From UBA5336 sp964506685 (lineage in GTDB: Bacteria; Pseudomonadota; Alphaproteobacteria; Caulobacterales; Hyphomonadaceae), in NCBI GenBank assembly GCA_964506685.1, contig CAZDMQ010000004.1:1-64000 (forward strand): a stretch of DNA of 64,000 nucleotides, given 5' to 3'. Below, in pieces: positions 37,703-45,956 of this stretch. The position numbers and the translations under genes are program-made. Positions within the stretch are counted from its first letter, which is position 1, and each line of letters starts with the position of its first letter. The notes under the pieces were generated by a model. It did no database searches, had not been told where the DNA came from, and saw only the letters and a list, made by a program, of their open reading frames with translations.

Positions 37703-38830
37703 GTGGACAACGCCCTCGCCGGGGATGCGCCCATTTGGGTCGTCGGTTTCATGTCCGGCACCTCGCTCGACGCGGTCGATGCGGCGATGATCCTCACTGA
37801 CGGGACCGCAGTGCTCGACTGGGGACCGGTGGCCGAGCGCAAGTACACCGGCGAGGAGCGCGACGGGCTGGCCCGTGCGGTCGAGGCGGCCCGCGACTGG
37901 GGCTTTTCCGGGCCGCAGCCGGATGAGTCGTTCGCCCGCGCCCGTGACATTCTCACCCGGACCCACGCCGAGGCCTTCGAGTCCCTGTTGGCCGGCTGGA
38001 GCGGCCCGGCGCCGGGCCTCGCCGGCGTGCATGGCCAGACGGTGCTGCATCGTCGCCCAACTGCGGACAGGTCCGGGGCAACCTTGCAGTTGCTCGACGC
38101 TGCGGCGCTGCGCGCCCGGCTCGGCCTGCCCATTGCCCATGACTTCCGCAGCGACGACATCGCCGCCGGCGGGGAGGGGGCGCCGCTCGCCCCGGCCTAT
38201 CACGCTGCACTGATGGACCGGCTCGGCGCCGGCCCCCTCGCCGCGCTCAACCTTGGCGGGGTCGCAAACATCACCGCCCGCCTCGGGGACGGACGTGTCA
38301 TCGCCTTCGACACCGGCCCGGCCAATGGCCCGATAGACGAATGGGTCGCCGGCCATGGCCGCGGCCGCTGTGACACGGGCGGCCGGTTCGCAGCCGCCGG
38401 CGCCGTGCACGAAGGCCTGCTGGCGCAGCTATTCGAGCATCCGTGGTTCGCCATGGCGCCACCGAAATCGCTCGACCGTTATGACTTCAACGCCAGCCTG
38501 GCGCGTGGGCTGACCTTCGAGGATGGCGCGGCCACCTTGACGGCCTTTTCCGCGCGTGCGGTCGCCGCCGGTCTCGCCCAGTTGCCCGAGCGGCCGGACA
38601 AGCTCATCGCCTGCGGGGGCGGACGTCACAACCCGGTCCTGATGGCCATGCTGGCGGCGGCCTGTCCCTGCCCTGTGATCACCGCCGAGCAGGCGGGCTG
38701 GCGCGGTGACAGTATCGAAGCGGAGGCCTTCGCTTTCCTGGCTCGCCGCAGCGTCCGGCAGCTGCCGATCAGCTGGCCCGAAACAACCGGCGTCCGGGCC
38801 CCCCGGACCGGCGGTCGCCTGCTCGCCTGA
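37703..38830 (+). CDS. anmK: anhydro-N-acetylmuramic acid kinase
   Basis: AnmK phosphorylates and opens 1,6-anhydro-MurNAc from recycled peptidoglycan to MurNAc-6-phosphate. It has 375 residues, close to the 369 of E. coli. The ATP motif GFMSGTSLDAVDA, the catalytic Asp in the SDDIA(A)GGEGAPL segment and FDTGPANGPIDE are present. The start is GTG at 37703, with AAGGAG six bases upstream (37691-37696), a better site than any nearby ATG. It is divergent from tyrS; this adjacency is common in the class. Confidence 0.94.
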   Translation: MDNALAGDAPIWVVGFMSGTSLDAVDAAMILTDGTAVLDWGPVAERKYTGEERDGLARAVEAARDWGFSGPQPDESFARARDILTRTHAEAFESLLAGWSGPAPGLAGVHGQTVLHRRPTADRSGATLQLLDAAALRARLGLPIAHDFRSDDIAAGGEGAPLAPAYHAALMDRLGAGPLAALNLGGVANITARLGDGRVIAFDTGPANGPIDEWVAGHGRGRCDTGGRFAAAGAVHEGLLAQLFEHPWFAMAPPKSLDRYDFNASLARGLTFEDGAATLTAFSARAVAAGLAQLPERPDKLIACGGGRHNPVLMAMLAAACPCPVITAEQAGWRGDSIEAEAFAFLARRSVRQLPISWPETTGVRAPRTGGRLLA

Positions 38831-38839
38831 CGGGCCGGT

Positions 38840-38911
38840 CGGTCCGGTCCGGTCGGACCGCTCATGGCTGAAAGGCACTCTGCCCGAAGAAGGTCAGCCG
38901 GGTTCAGCCAT
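38840..38911. repeat. inverted repeats at the convergent anmK end
   Basis: Two structures: GGTCCG (38841-38846) with CGGACC (38854-38859), and ATGGCTGAA (38864-38872) with TTCAGCCAT (38903-38911). The right arm of the second covers the stop codon of the next gene on the minus strand. They may mark transcript ends. There is no T-run. Confidence 0.35.
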
Positions 38912-40208
38912 AGGATGAGGACGAGAACCGTCCACGCCATTCGCGATGGGCGGCATGGGCGGCGAGCCAGAACAGGAGCACGAGAGCGGCTGCCAGGCCA
39001 ATCGCTTGAGCCACGGAATATTTCGACACCTTCGCACCCGTCCGGGCAAGGTCCAGCACCCCTTCGCCCAGCCTGGCCTCGAGGGCCGGTGCCCGGTCGT
39101 CGCCGGCTTCGACGACGGTGCGCAGCCGGCGCAGGTCTTCGCGGGTCCTGACATGTTCGATGAGGGAGACGGCTGTCACGCTTGAGGAGGACTCCACGAT
39201 CGCGCTGATCTGTCTGAGGTCCTGCATCAGCCTGTCGAAACCGGCCGGTGCCACGGCTGCGCGGAACGCCTCGGCGACCGCCTCCGCGTGATTCCCCAGC
39301 GGGGTATCGGAGTCGAGCGCGGCTGTGAGGTTCTGGCGCAGCGGCGGCGCGGGCAGGGCGATGTCGAGCGCGCGCTCCAGCCGATCAACATAGGCCGGGC
39401 GGAGCCGGTCGGCTCGCAGGGCCGATCGCAGCACGGAGACAGCCTGCGCCGCAGCTTCGGGCGAGAGGCCAGCAAGGCGCGTTTCGTCGAATTCGGCGGC
39501 GAGAAGCCCGATGCCCGTCAGGCGCAATTCGATGCCGCTGTCCTCAGGGTCGCGCAGCCAGCGGCGACTGTGGCGGGCCAGGTCACCGAAGGTGCCGAGC
39601 AGCGAGAATTGTGGCGCGTCATTGTCAGGGCGCGGCGGGGTGATCGGACGGTCGCCGAGGGATGCCGACTGGACGGGGACGGGGCTCGCCGGCGACACGC
39701 CCAGCAATTCGTCCGGCGAGGTGGGTCGTGGCGCCGGGTCGGACAGGACCGTGATCGGCTGCAGCGCGTTTTCGTATCGGGCCCGGACATCGTTTGGCAG
39801 GAACAGGACCGCAGCGCGCAGGAGCTTCTGGTCCTCCGTGCCAAAGGGGTCGTCGCCTGCGGCCGCGAAAATGGCCCGGCTGTCCTTGGGGTCGAGGATG
39901 TGCGGCGCGCCGACCAGGAAGCCGCGCGCAGCGGGGAGGTTGTCCTCCCGCAGGGCCTTGTCGACGAGGCTGGCCCAGTAAGCGCGGCGATTGACACCGC
40001 GGGGCACGAGTTCGCCGAAGGCCGTGTCGATACGGCTGCGAGTCGCAAGGATCGATTCGATGTTCGGCTGGGCAGCGAATGTCCGGGTTGCGAACACCCC
40101 GCCCACGGCCTGGGCCGCAAGGATGGGCGTTGCGAGCATGACCGTGTTGAACACGACCGCCTGCAGCCAGCCCGGCGAAGGTCTACCCTTCCGGTGTTTC
40201 AGCGTCAT
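38904..40208 (-). CDS. membrane protein of unknown function
   Basis: This 434-residue protein is not assigned to a family. It has a basic N-terminus, a hydrophobic segment at about residues 17-42, a long helical, Ala/Asp/Arg-rich middle part with a Pro-rich linker near 150-185, and a second hydrophobic segment at about 398-417 near the C-terminus. It looks like a two-pass inner-membrane protein with a large periplasmic or cytoplasmic middle domain. AGGA lies about ten bases before the ATG. It is divergent from dksA. Confidence 0.7.
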   Translation of the reverse strand: MTLKHRKGRPSPGWLQAVVFNTVMLATPILAAQAVGGVFATRTFAAQPNIESILATRSRIDTAFGELVPRGVNRRAYWASLVDKALREDNLPAARGFLVGAPHILDPKDSRAIFAAAGDDPFGTEDQKLLRAAVLFLPNDVRARYENALQPITVLSDPAPRPTSPDELLGVSPASPVPVQSASLGDRPITPPRPDNDAPQFSLLGTFGDLARHSRRWLRDPEDSGIELRLTGIGLLAAEFDETRLAGLSPEAAAQAVSVLRSALRADRLRPAYVDRLERALDIALPAPPLRQNLTAALDSDTPLGNHAEAVAEAFRAAVAPAGFDRLMQDLRQISAIVESSSSVTAVSLIEHVRTREDLRRLRTVVEAGDDRAPALEARLGEGVLDLARTGAKVSKYSVAQAIGLAAALVLLFWLAAHAAHREWRGRFSSSSYG

Positions 40209-40503
40209 TGCGACCAGTCCTGGGAAACCGTGTACAAGGGCCTATAGGTCACGTTCGGTGCACCGGGATCAAGGGGGCAAGGCAGGCTGCGGCCACAAGG
40301 CAATCTCCGGCAACGGAGCGAACCGCCGATGGCCCGGCAATTGCTTGAGTGGCCACAAGCACTTGCAACTGCAAACAAGTGAGCGCCCGTCTCGAAAATG
40401 TCGCAGAATTCAGCGACAGCCCATCACGCGAAAGTGGCGCAATCGACGTTGCAGCAGGTCCCGCACGGCGATATAGCGTCGCGAAACGGTAGAGGAAACG
40501 GTG
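40209..40503. promoter_or_regulatory. divergent region before dksA
   Basis: This 295-bp spacer separates the unknown membrane protein from dksA. A 6-bp inverted repeat, CACTTG/CAAGTG, occurs near 40361-40383. It should hold both promoters. No confident core promoter was placed. dksA has AGAGGA about seven bases before its ATG. Confidence 0.35.
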
Positions 40504-40920
40504 ATGAGTGATCCTGACTTCAAGGGGTACAAGCCGGATGAAGGCGAACCGTTCATGTGCGAGCGGCAACAAGCCTACTTCCGGGCCAAGCTCGAAGCCT
40601 GGAAGAGCGATATCCTGAACGGCTCGAAGGAAACGATCAGCAACCTGCAGCAGGACTCAGCGGCGCTCCCCGATCTTGTCGACCGGGCCTCCGCCGAAAG
40701 CGACAAGGCGCTCGAACTGCGCACCCGTGACCGCCAGCGCAAACTGATCTCGAAGATCGACGCGGCCCTCCGCCGCATCGACGAAGGCACTTACGGATAT
40801 TGCGAGATGACCGGCGAGCCGATCAGCCTGCGCCGCCTCGAAGCGCGGCCGACGGCAACCCTGAGCCTCGAGGCTCAGGAAGCCCATGAGCGCCGGGAGC
40901 GTACCGTTCGCGACGATTGA
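40504..40920 (+). CDS. dksA: RNA polymerase-binding transcription factor DksA (single-cysteine type)
   Basis: DksA enters the secondary channel of RNA polymerase and, with ppGpp, adjusts rRNA and amino acid promoters. It has 138 residues. The coiled-coil tip has the conserved Asp-x-x-Asp-x-Ala (D57, D60, A62). Of the four zinc-finger cysteines of E. coli DksA only C100 remains; the others are T103, S121 and A124, a pattern known from alphaproteobacterial DksA. I start at ATG 40504; GTG just before it is an alternative. Confidence 0.94.
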   Translation: MSDPDFKGYKPDEGEPFMCERQQAYFRAKLEAWKSDILNGSKETISNLQQDSAALPDLVDRASAESDKALELRTRDRQRKLISKIDAALRRIDEGTYGYCEMTGEPISLRRLEARPTATLSLEAQEAHERRERTVRDD

Positions 40921-41113
40921 GTCTGCGGTGACAGGGGTGGCGGGCCGGCGCGGTTGGCTGGCGCAACGTGCAAGCCTCGGTAGCGGCCATCATGCCGGCA
41001 GGCGTAACTGCGAGGGACCAGCGGCAGGCCAACCGAGGGGGTCGATACCTGCCGCGTCCTTCACCCAACGCCCGGCGGATTATCGCTTGCCGATCCGTAT
41101 GCGTCCTATCTAG

Positions 41114-41163
41114 CCTGCAGAGTGCAAAGAGAATCCTAAGGCGGAACGGATTCCTTTCGCAGG
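41114..41163 (+). promoter_or_regulatory. hairpin in the dksA/FliM-like intergenic region
   Basis: CCTGC (41114-41118) pairs with GCAGG (41159-41163), AAAG (41126-41129) with CTTT (41154-41157), and GAATCC (41131-41136) with GGATTC (41148-41153), 15 base pairs in all with an asymmetric loop and bulge. It could be the 3' end structure of dksA or an upstream regulatory site. No T-run follows. Confidence 0.4.
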
Positions 41164-41208
41164 AGGGAAAAAAGCAGCGAATCCCGACAGGCTGGAGAAA
41201 GTGAAGTC

Positions 41209-41224
41209 CTAACCTTCCCTTAAC
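41209..41224 (+). promoter_or_regulatory. CtrA-like box upstream of the FliM-like gene
   Basis: CTAA, seven bases, TTAAC: one mismatch to the CtrA consensus TTAA-N7-TTAAC of Caulobacterales. It lies 45 bp before the start codon. CtrA is the cell-cycle regulator that drives flagellar genes, which fits the product. Binding is inferred. Confidence 0.5.
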
Positions 41225-41269
41225 CACATCACTGCAGAGCTGGTGGTCAGCCAAGGCGAGCGCTACCCG

Positions 41270-42373
41270 ATGACCACGCCCCCGAGCGATCCGCATGCGC
41301 CGCGTTCACCGCAACCGGCCCGCCCGACCCAGTCGGTCCCAGGCGCAGCCCGGGGCGGACAGCTCAAGTCTGACAACCTGCGATTGCCCGACCCCGATGC
41401 GGGAAAACTGCCGAAGAGTGCCCGCAACGTCCTCAGCCGGGAAGAGATCGACGCCCTGCTCAATCCCGATCTCGATGACCTCCCCGTTGCGCCCGCCGGC
41501 ACGCCCGGGGCAGGACGCGGGCGTGCCTCCCCTCTGGCAGACCTCGACAACGAAGCCGCGCAGGCCCTGACTGCGGCCTGCGACGGACTGGTCGCCCGGC
41601 TCTCGCATGCCTTCCAGGCCAGGGAAGCCGTCGGTGCGGTCCTCCGACTCGCGACCGCCGAGACCCGACCGTTCCGGGCAACCGTTGATGGCTGTCCGGG
41701 CGGCGGCGTCTTCGTCTGCCTGTCTGGCGAGGACAATCGCGTCGGTGCGGTCCTCGTCCTGTCGAAGGACGCGGCCAGTGCGCTCATCGAACGGGCCGGC
41801 GGCGCCAGCGAGGCGCTTGCGCTGTCCGCGCCCGCCAGGGTCCTCACCTCCCTGGACGAGGCGTTGCTTGCGGAAGGGCTGCAACCCCTGTTCGCCCTCT
41901 TTCCCGACCTTACCCGTGCAAGGGTCCATGCCGACCGGCTTCGGGCTGGCGCGACTGTGCCGCCGGGCGACGCCATCCGACTTTCCCTCACCCTGCAGAT
42001 CGGGACCCGGGCCTGGCCGGTGACGTTGCTGCTCGACACCCGGTTGCTCGCCCGCACTGGTGGCCGCCTGTCCGGAGATGACCAGAGCGTTCAGCCTCGC
42101 GCGCCGGAGGGCGATGGGGGACGCCGCAAGGCGGCAGAGGTGGGATCGCTGACGGTGGTGCTCTCGGCCAGGATCGCCTCGCTCACGGTGCCCCTGTCGA
42201 CCGTTTCCGATCTCCGGCCCGGTATGACCCTGCGCCTTGGCCTGCCGGCCGACAGCCCTGTGACCCTCCATAGTGGGGGACCATCCGGCGAGGATGTTGC
42301 CGCCGGCCTGCCCGGTCGCGAGGGCGAACGGATTGCCATCCGGCTTACCCGGAAGCGCCAGCGCTACTCCTGA
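41270..42373 (+). CDS. FliM-like protein with SpoA (FliN) C-terminal domain
   Basis: This 367-residue protein has LSREEIDALL (55-64), almost the N-terminal CheY-binding motif of flagellar switch protein FliM (LSQDEIDALL). A divergent middle domain follows (about 85-260), and then a C-terminal SpoA-type domain (about 293-360) of alternating hydrophobic strands around DLRPGMTLRL. The order is that of FliM. It is far from a typical FliM in sequence, and no flagellar gene neighbours it. It could be the organism's divergent FliM, a second switch protein or a repurposed relative. The start at 41270 has AAGGCGAG nine bases upstream. Confidence 0.75.
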   Translation: MTTPPSDPHAPRSPQPARPTQSVPGAARGGQLKSDNLRLPDPDAGKLPKSARNVLSREEIDALLNPDLDDLPVAPAGTPGAGRGRASPLADLDNEAAQALTAACDGLVARLSHAFQAREAVGAVLRLATAETRPFRATVDGCPGGGVFVCLSGEDNRVGAVLVLSKDAASALIERAGGASEALALSAPARVLTSLDEALLAEGLQPLFALFPDLTRARVHADRLRAGATVPPGDAIRLSLTLQIGTRAWPVTLLLDTRLLARTGGRLSGDDQSVQPRAPEGDGGRRKAAEVGSLTVVLSARIASLTVPLSTVSDLRPGMTLRLGLPADSPVTLHSGGPSGEDVAAGLPGREGERIAIRLTRKRQRYS

Positions 42374-42488
42374 CGACCTGCGTCGCAATAGACCGCGTAT
42401 ATCCTGCACGGCCGGGCCGGACGGGTGCGCCCATTATTTGTGCGGCCTGCTGAAATATACGGCGCTCGATGGTCGCCCATCCACGGCA

Positions 42489-42527
42489 TGACAAAAGTTT
42501 GACAAAACCGGATGACGGTTGGATTCG
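42489..42527 (+). promoter_or_regulatory. candidate promoter and direct repeat of the TonB receptor gene
   Basis: A perfect -35 TTGACA (42499-42504) is followed after 17 bp by a weak -10, GATTCG (42522-42527). TGACAAAA occurs twice, at 42489-42496 and 42500-42507, one helical turn apart, overlapping the -35, as a regulator site might. The core promoter is only half convincing. Confidence 0.4.
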
Positions 42528-42585
42528 GGATCTTTACTTCGAGGCTCGGTAGGGAACTCAGGTCAAAACAAGGAGGGGTCTTTCC

Positions 42586-45500
42586 ATGACAGAGAGTTTT
42601 GCAACGCCGCGCCGTTCGGGCGCAAGGCTCGTTACCACCGTGTCGGCAGTGGCGATGGCTGCTTTCGTGTCCGGCGTGGCGAGCGCCCAGGAGGGGGAAG
42701 GGGCCGCCGTTCAGGAAACCATCACCGTGACCGGCTCGCGGATTCCGGTCGATCCGAATGTGGTCTCCTCGGTGCCGATCCAGTCGCTGGATGACTCCGA
42801 TCTGCGCATCTCCGGCGAAATCTCCATTGCGGATGTGATCAATGACGTACCGGCACTCGTCTCCTCGCTGACCGGGGAGAACTCGCTGACAGGTGCAAAC
42901 GCACTCAACCTTCGCGGGCTGGGGACCGAGAGGACGCTGACACTGGTCAATGGCCGGCGGGTGATTGGCGGTTTCGAAGGAAGCCAGGCCGTCGATATCT
43001 CGAATATTCCCTCGGCCCTGATCGAGCGGGTCGAAGTGCTCACCGGCGGCGCGTCGGCGATCTATGGCTCGGACGCCGTGACCGGGGTGGTGAACTTCAT
43101 CCTCAAGGATGATTTCGAGGGTCTGGATTTCGATCTCTCTACGGGTGTGTCCGGTGAAGGTGATGCGCAATACCTGCAGTTGCGCGGCTTGGCCGGTGCG
43201 AATTTCGACAATGACCGCGGCAACGTCACGCTTGCCCTGGATGTCATCGACGACAGCGATCTGCGCTACGGGGACCGGGACTGGGCAGCCAATAATGCGC
43301 GGGCTCGCGGACAGGCGAACCCCGCCCTGCGGTTCCAGTCCGGTGACATTGGTTCGGAGACGCCGAATTTCGCGGACTTCTACAACTTCGACCAAACCGG
43401 CCTGTTTCCGTCCGGATTGCTGATTCCGACAGCCGATGAATTCATCGCCGACTACACCGCCCAGTTCGGCACTGCGCCGAGCCTGACCGCCGCCGAGCAG
43501 GCCTTTTTCGAGCAGGCGGCCAATGCACCCTCGCGGGCGATCCTGCCCTTCCCGACCTTCTCGATCTCGTCCAATCGCGGCGTTATCGCGCCATTCGATT
43601 TCGGTCTTGCCAATCTCGATGTCGACGGTAACGGGAACGACGACTGTCTCGACAGCTTTGTGGGGTACAATTCGACCCTTGTCGGGGCCGCTTCGTTCGG
43701 CATCGCCGGCGGCTGCTGGGTGGTCAATGATGACGGCTCGGTGCGGCCCTACCAGGACGGGCTGGTCGCCGGCAATTTCAACGGCTTTGGCGGCGACGGT
43801 ATCCAGGACAATTTCAACGAGACGTTCCTGATCCCGGAAACCGATCGCACCGTAATGAACCTGAACGCCAATTATGAGCTCCTTCCCGATGTGAAGGTCT
43901 TCGGCGAATTCAGCTATGCGGATGTCCGTTCCACCTATGGCGGCCCGCTCAATACCTTCTACGACCTGCTGACCGGTGCGCCCGACAACCCCTTCCTGCC
44001 GGACGCGCTGCAGGGTGTGGCCGATACAACGGGCGGGCTTTATATCACCCGCGACCCGACCGATCTCGGCCCGAATATCGACCGGACGACCCGCGAGACG
44101 ATCCGCTTCGCCGGCGGCGTTGAAGGCAGCTTCAATGACGGCTGGACCTATAATCTTTCCTACACTTACGGCGAGTTCAAGCGGAAGACGACGGACAATA
44201 ATTTTGTCCTCCTGGACCGTTTCTTCGCGGCGATCGACGCGGTTGCCGACGAGAATGGCAATCCGGTCTGCCGGTCGGACCTTGACCCGGCTGCGATCCC
44301 GCCAACCACGATCTTCGGGATTCCGGCCTTTGATCCGGGCTTCTTTACTTTCACCCCGGGCGATGGGTCGTGCGTGGCGGCCGATATCTGGGGCGGGCCG
44401 CAATCGATCAGTCCCGAGGCGGTGGACTTCATCACGACAACCGTGATCGACGAGTTGCGGCTCGAGCAGGAGGTCTACTCGGCGACACTGGTCGGCGACA
44501 GCGACAGGTATTTCGCCCTGCCGGCTGGTCCGGTCGGCTTCGCCCTGGGCGCCGAATACCGTACCGAGAAGAGCCAGAACACGGTCAACGCGTTCGACCA
44601 GGGCATCATCCCGGCCGGCGCTCCCTTCCCGGCCGGCACGCTTGTCAACACGGTGAGTGACAATGGATCGCTCGGTTTCAATGCCGAGGGCCAGACGCTG
44701 AACTCGCTCGGCAGCTACAATGTCACTGATGTTTTCGCGGAAATTCGCGTGCCGCTGCTTTCGGATGTCCCCCTTGCACAGGAACTCGCCGTCGACGCGG
44801 CCATCCGGTATGCCGACTATTCGACCGTGGGCTCGGCGGACACGTGGAAGGCCGGTCTCACCTGGGCGCCCGTCGAGGGCCTTTCCTTCAGAGGAACGGT
44901 CTCCCAGGCGATCCGCGCGCCGAACATTGATGAACTGTTCAGCCCGTCCCAGCCGACGACCTTCCGGCCGGTCGACCCCTGCGATGTGAACGAGCTCCAG
45001 AATGCCCCCGATCCAGCCGTCCGGGCCGCGAACTGTGCTGCGCTCGGCTTGCCGGCAGACTTCGAGGACCCGCTCTCGGCGCGCTTCCTCGGGGTGTCGG
45101 GCGGCAATCCGGATCTTCAGGAGGAAACCGCAGACACCTTCGCGGTCGGGATGGTCTTCACCCCCGGATTCCTGGATGGCTTTACCCTCACCGTTGATTA
45201 CTGGAATGTGGAGATCGAGGACATCATCTCCTCGGTGACCGCCCAGGAGATTGTCGACAGCTGCGTCGATGATGCCAGCGGGCTCAACAATACGTTCTGC
45301 CCACTGATCGAGCGCGAGACAGACCCGAATTCGGCGCAGTTCGGCGGGTTCCGGTTCCTGCGCCAGACCGAGGTCAACTTCGCCCGGACCGAGGCGGAGG
45401 GCGTGGACTTTGCGGCGTCCTATTCCTTCGGCATCGGCGAAAACGATTTCGACATCCGCCTCGTCGGCTCGCAACAGCTCAAGCTCGACGATTTTCCCAG

Positions 45501-45870
45501 CGTGACCGACCCGACCTTCATCGTCGATGATCTCGGCACGCTGCAGGTGCCGGAACTGTCTGGCAATCTCACGCTGAGCTGGGACCGGGGCCCGGTGCGC
45601 CTCGGCCTGCAGACGACCTACCAGGACGAGCAACTGTTCGCCGGGGTGACGAACGAGCAGATCGAGTCCGGCACGTTCAGCCTCGATAATGCCCTGAGTG
45701 ACGAGTCGTATGTCGTCGACATTTTTGGCAGCTATGACTGGAGTGACCGGTTGGAATTCTACGGCGGGGTGAATAATCTTGCCGACGAGGAGCCGTTCAT
45801 TACAGAGGAAGCCTGGCCTGTCAGCGCCCGGGGCCGGTTCTTCTTCATCGGCCTGCGCTACACCCAGTAG
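42586..45870 (+). CDS. TonB-dependent outer membrane receptor
   Basis: This gated 22-strand barrel imports a substrate, using energy from TonB-ExbB-ExbD. It has 1094 residues with a signal peptide ending near VASA (34). A TonB box-like ETITVTGSRI (44-53) is followed by the plug domain (about 60-165), with LRGLGTERTLTLVNGRR and ERVEVLTGGASAIYGSDA, and a long barrel. This size and motif set match the CarA/oligopeptide-or-carbohydrate type receptors of Caulobacterales and sphingomonads rather than classic siderophore receptors. AAGGAGGGG precedes the ATG. The convergent S9/M14 peptidase pair suggests peptides as substrate, an inference. Confidence 0.93.
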   Translation: MTESFATPRRSGARLVTTVSAVAMAAFVSGVASAQEGEGAAVQETITVTGSRIPVDPNVVSSVPIQSLDDSDLRISGEISIADVINDVPALVSSLTGENSLTGANALNLRGLGTERTLTLVNGRRVIGGFEGSQAVDISNIPSALIERVEVLTGGASAIYGSDAVTGVVNFILKDDFEGLDFDLSTGVSGEGDAQYLQLRGLAGANFDNDRGNVTLALDVIDDSDLRYGDRDWAANNARARGQANPALRFQSGDIGSETPNFADFYNFDQTGLFPSGLLIPTADEFIADYTAQFGTAPSLTAAEQAFFEQAANAPSRAILPFPTFSISSNRGVIAPFDFGLANLDVDGNGNDDCLDSFVGYNSTLVGAASFGIAGGCWVVNDDGSVRPYQDGLVAGNFNGFGGDGIQDNFNETFLIPETDRTVMNLNANYELLPDVKVFGEFSYADVRSTYGGPLNTFYDLLTGAPDNPFLPDALQGVADTTGGLYITRDPTDLGPNIDRTTRETIRFAGGVEGSFNDGWTYNLSYTYGEFKRKTTDNNFVLLDRFFAAIDAVADENGNPVCRSDLDPAAIPPTTIFGIPAFDPGFFTFTPGDGSCVAADIWGGPQSISPEAVDFITTTVIDELRLEQEVYSATLVGDSDRYFALPAGPVGFALGAEYRTEKSQNTVNAFDQGIIPAGAPFPAGTLVNTVSDNGSLGFNAEGQTLNSLGSYNVTDVFAEIRVPLLSDVPLAQELAVDAAIRYADYSTVGSADTWKAGLTWAPVEGLSFRGTVSQAIRAPNIDELFSPSQPTTFRPVDPCDVNELQNAPDPAVRAANCAALGLPADFEDPLSARFLGVSGGNPDLQEETADTFAVGMVFTPGFLDGFTLTVDYWNVEIEDIISSVTAQEIVDSCVDDASGLNNTFCPLIERETDPNSAQFGGFRFLRQTEVNFARTEAEGVDFAASYSFGIGENDFDIRLVGSQQLKLDDFPSVTDPTFIVDDLGTLQVPELSGNLTLSWDRGPVRLGLQTTYQDEQLFAGVTNEQIESGTFSLDNALSDESYVVDIFGSYDWSDRLEFYGGVNNLADEEPFITEEAWPVSARGRFFFIGLRYTQ

Positions 45871-45901
45871 CCGGGGCCTGCTCCTGCGGGGCGCCCTGGG
45901 G

Positions 45902-45933
45902 AAAGCCCGTCAGCTTCGGCTGGCGGGCTTTTT
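45902..45933 (+). terminator. intrinsic terminator after the TonB receptor
   Basis: AAAGCCCGTCAGC, a TTCG tetraloop, then GCTGGCGGGCTTT: 13 pairs with a single G-T wobble, followed by a T-rich end. It is one of the clearest terminators here. It lies between two converging genes and may also work for the peptidase transcript. Confidence 0.9.
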
Positions 45934-45956
45934 CCTTTCGGCAGCGCGGGTCGCGG

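Larger units (their letters stand above)
40921..41269. other. 349-bp gap before the FliM-like gene
   Basis: No gene is recognised. It holds the hairpin at 41114-41163 and the CtrA-like box at 41209-41224, listed separately, and a purine-rich AAGGCGAG ribosome-binding site just before the start at 41270. Confidence 0.5.

Noticed and set aside
42364..45633. A 1089-codon open frame antisense to the TonB receptor gene
   Set aside because: High-GC coding DNA often leaves the opposite strand open. The frame has no recognisable protein, and the receptor on the plus strand is unmistakable.
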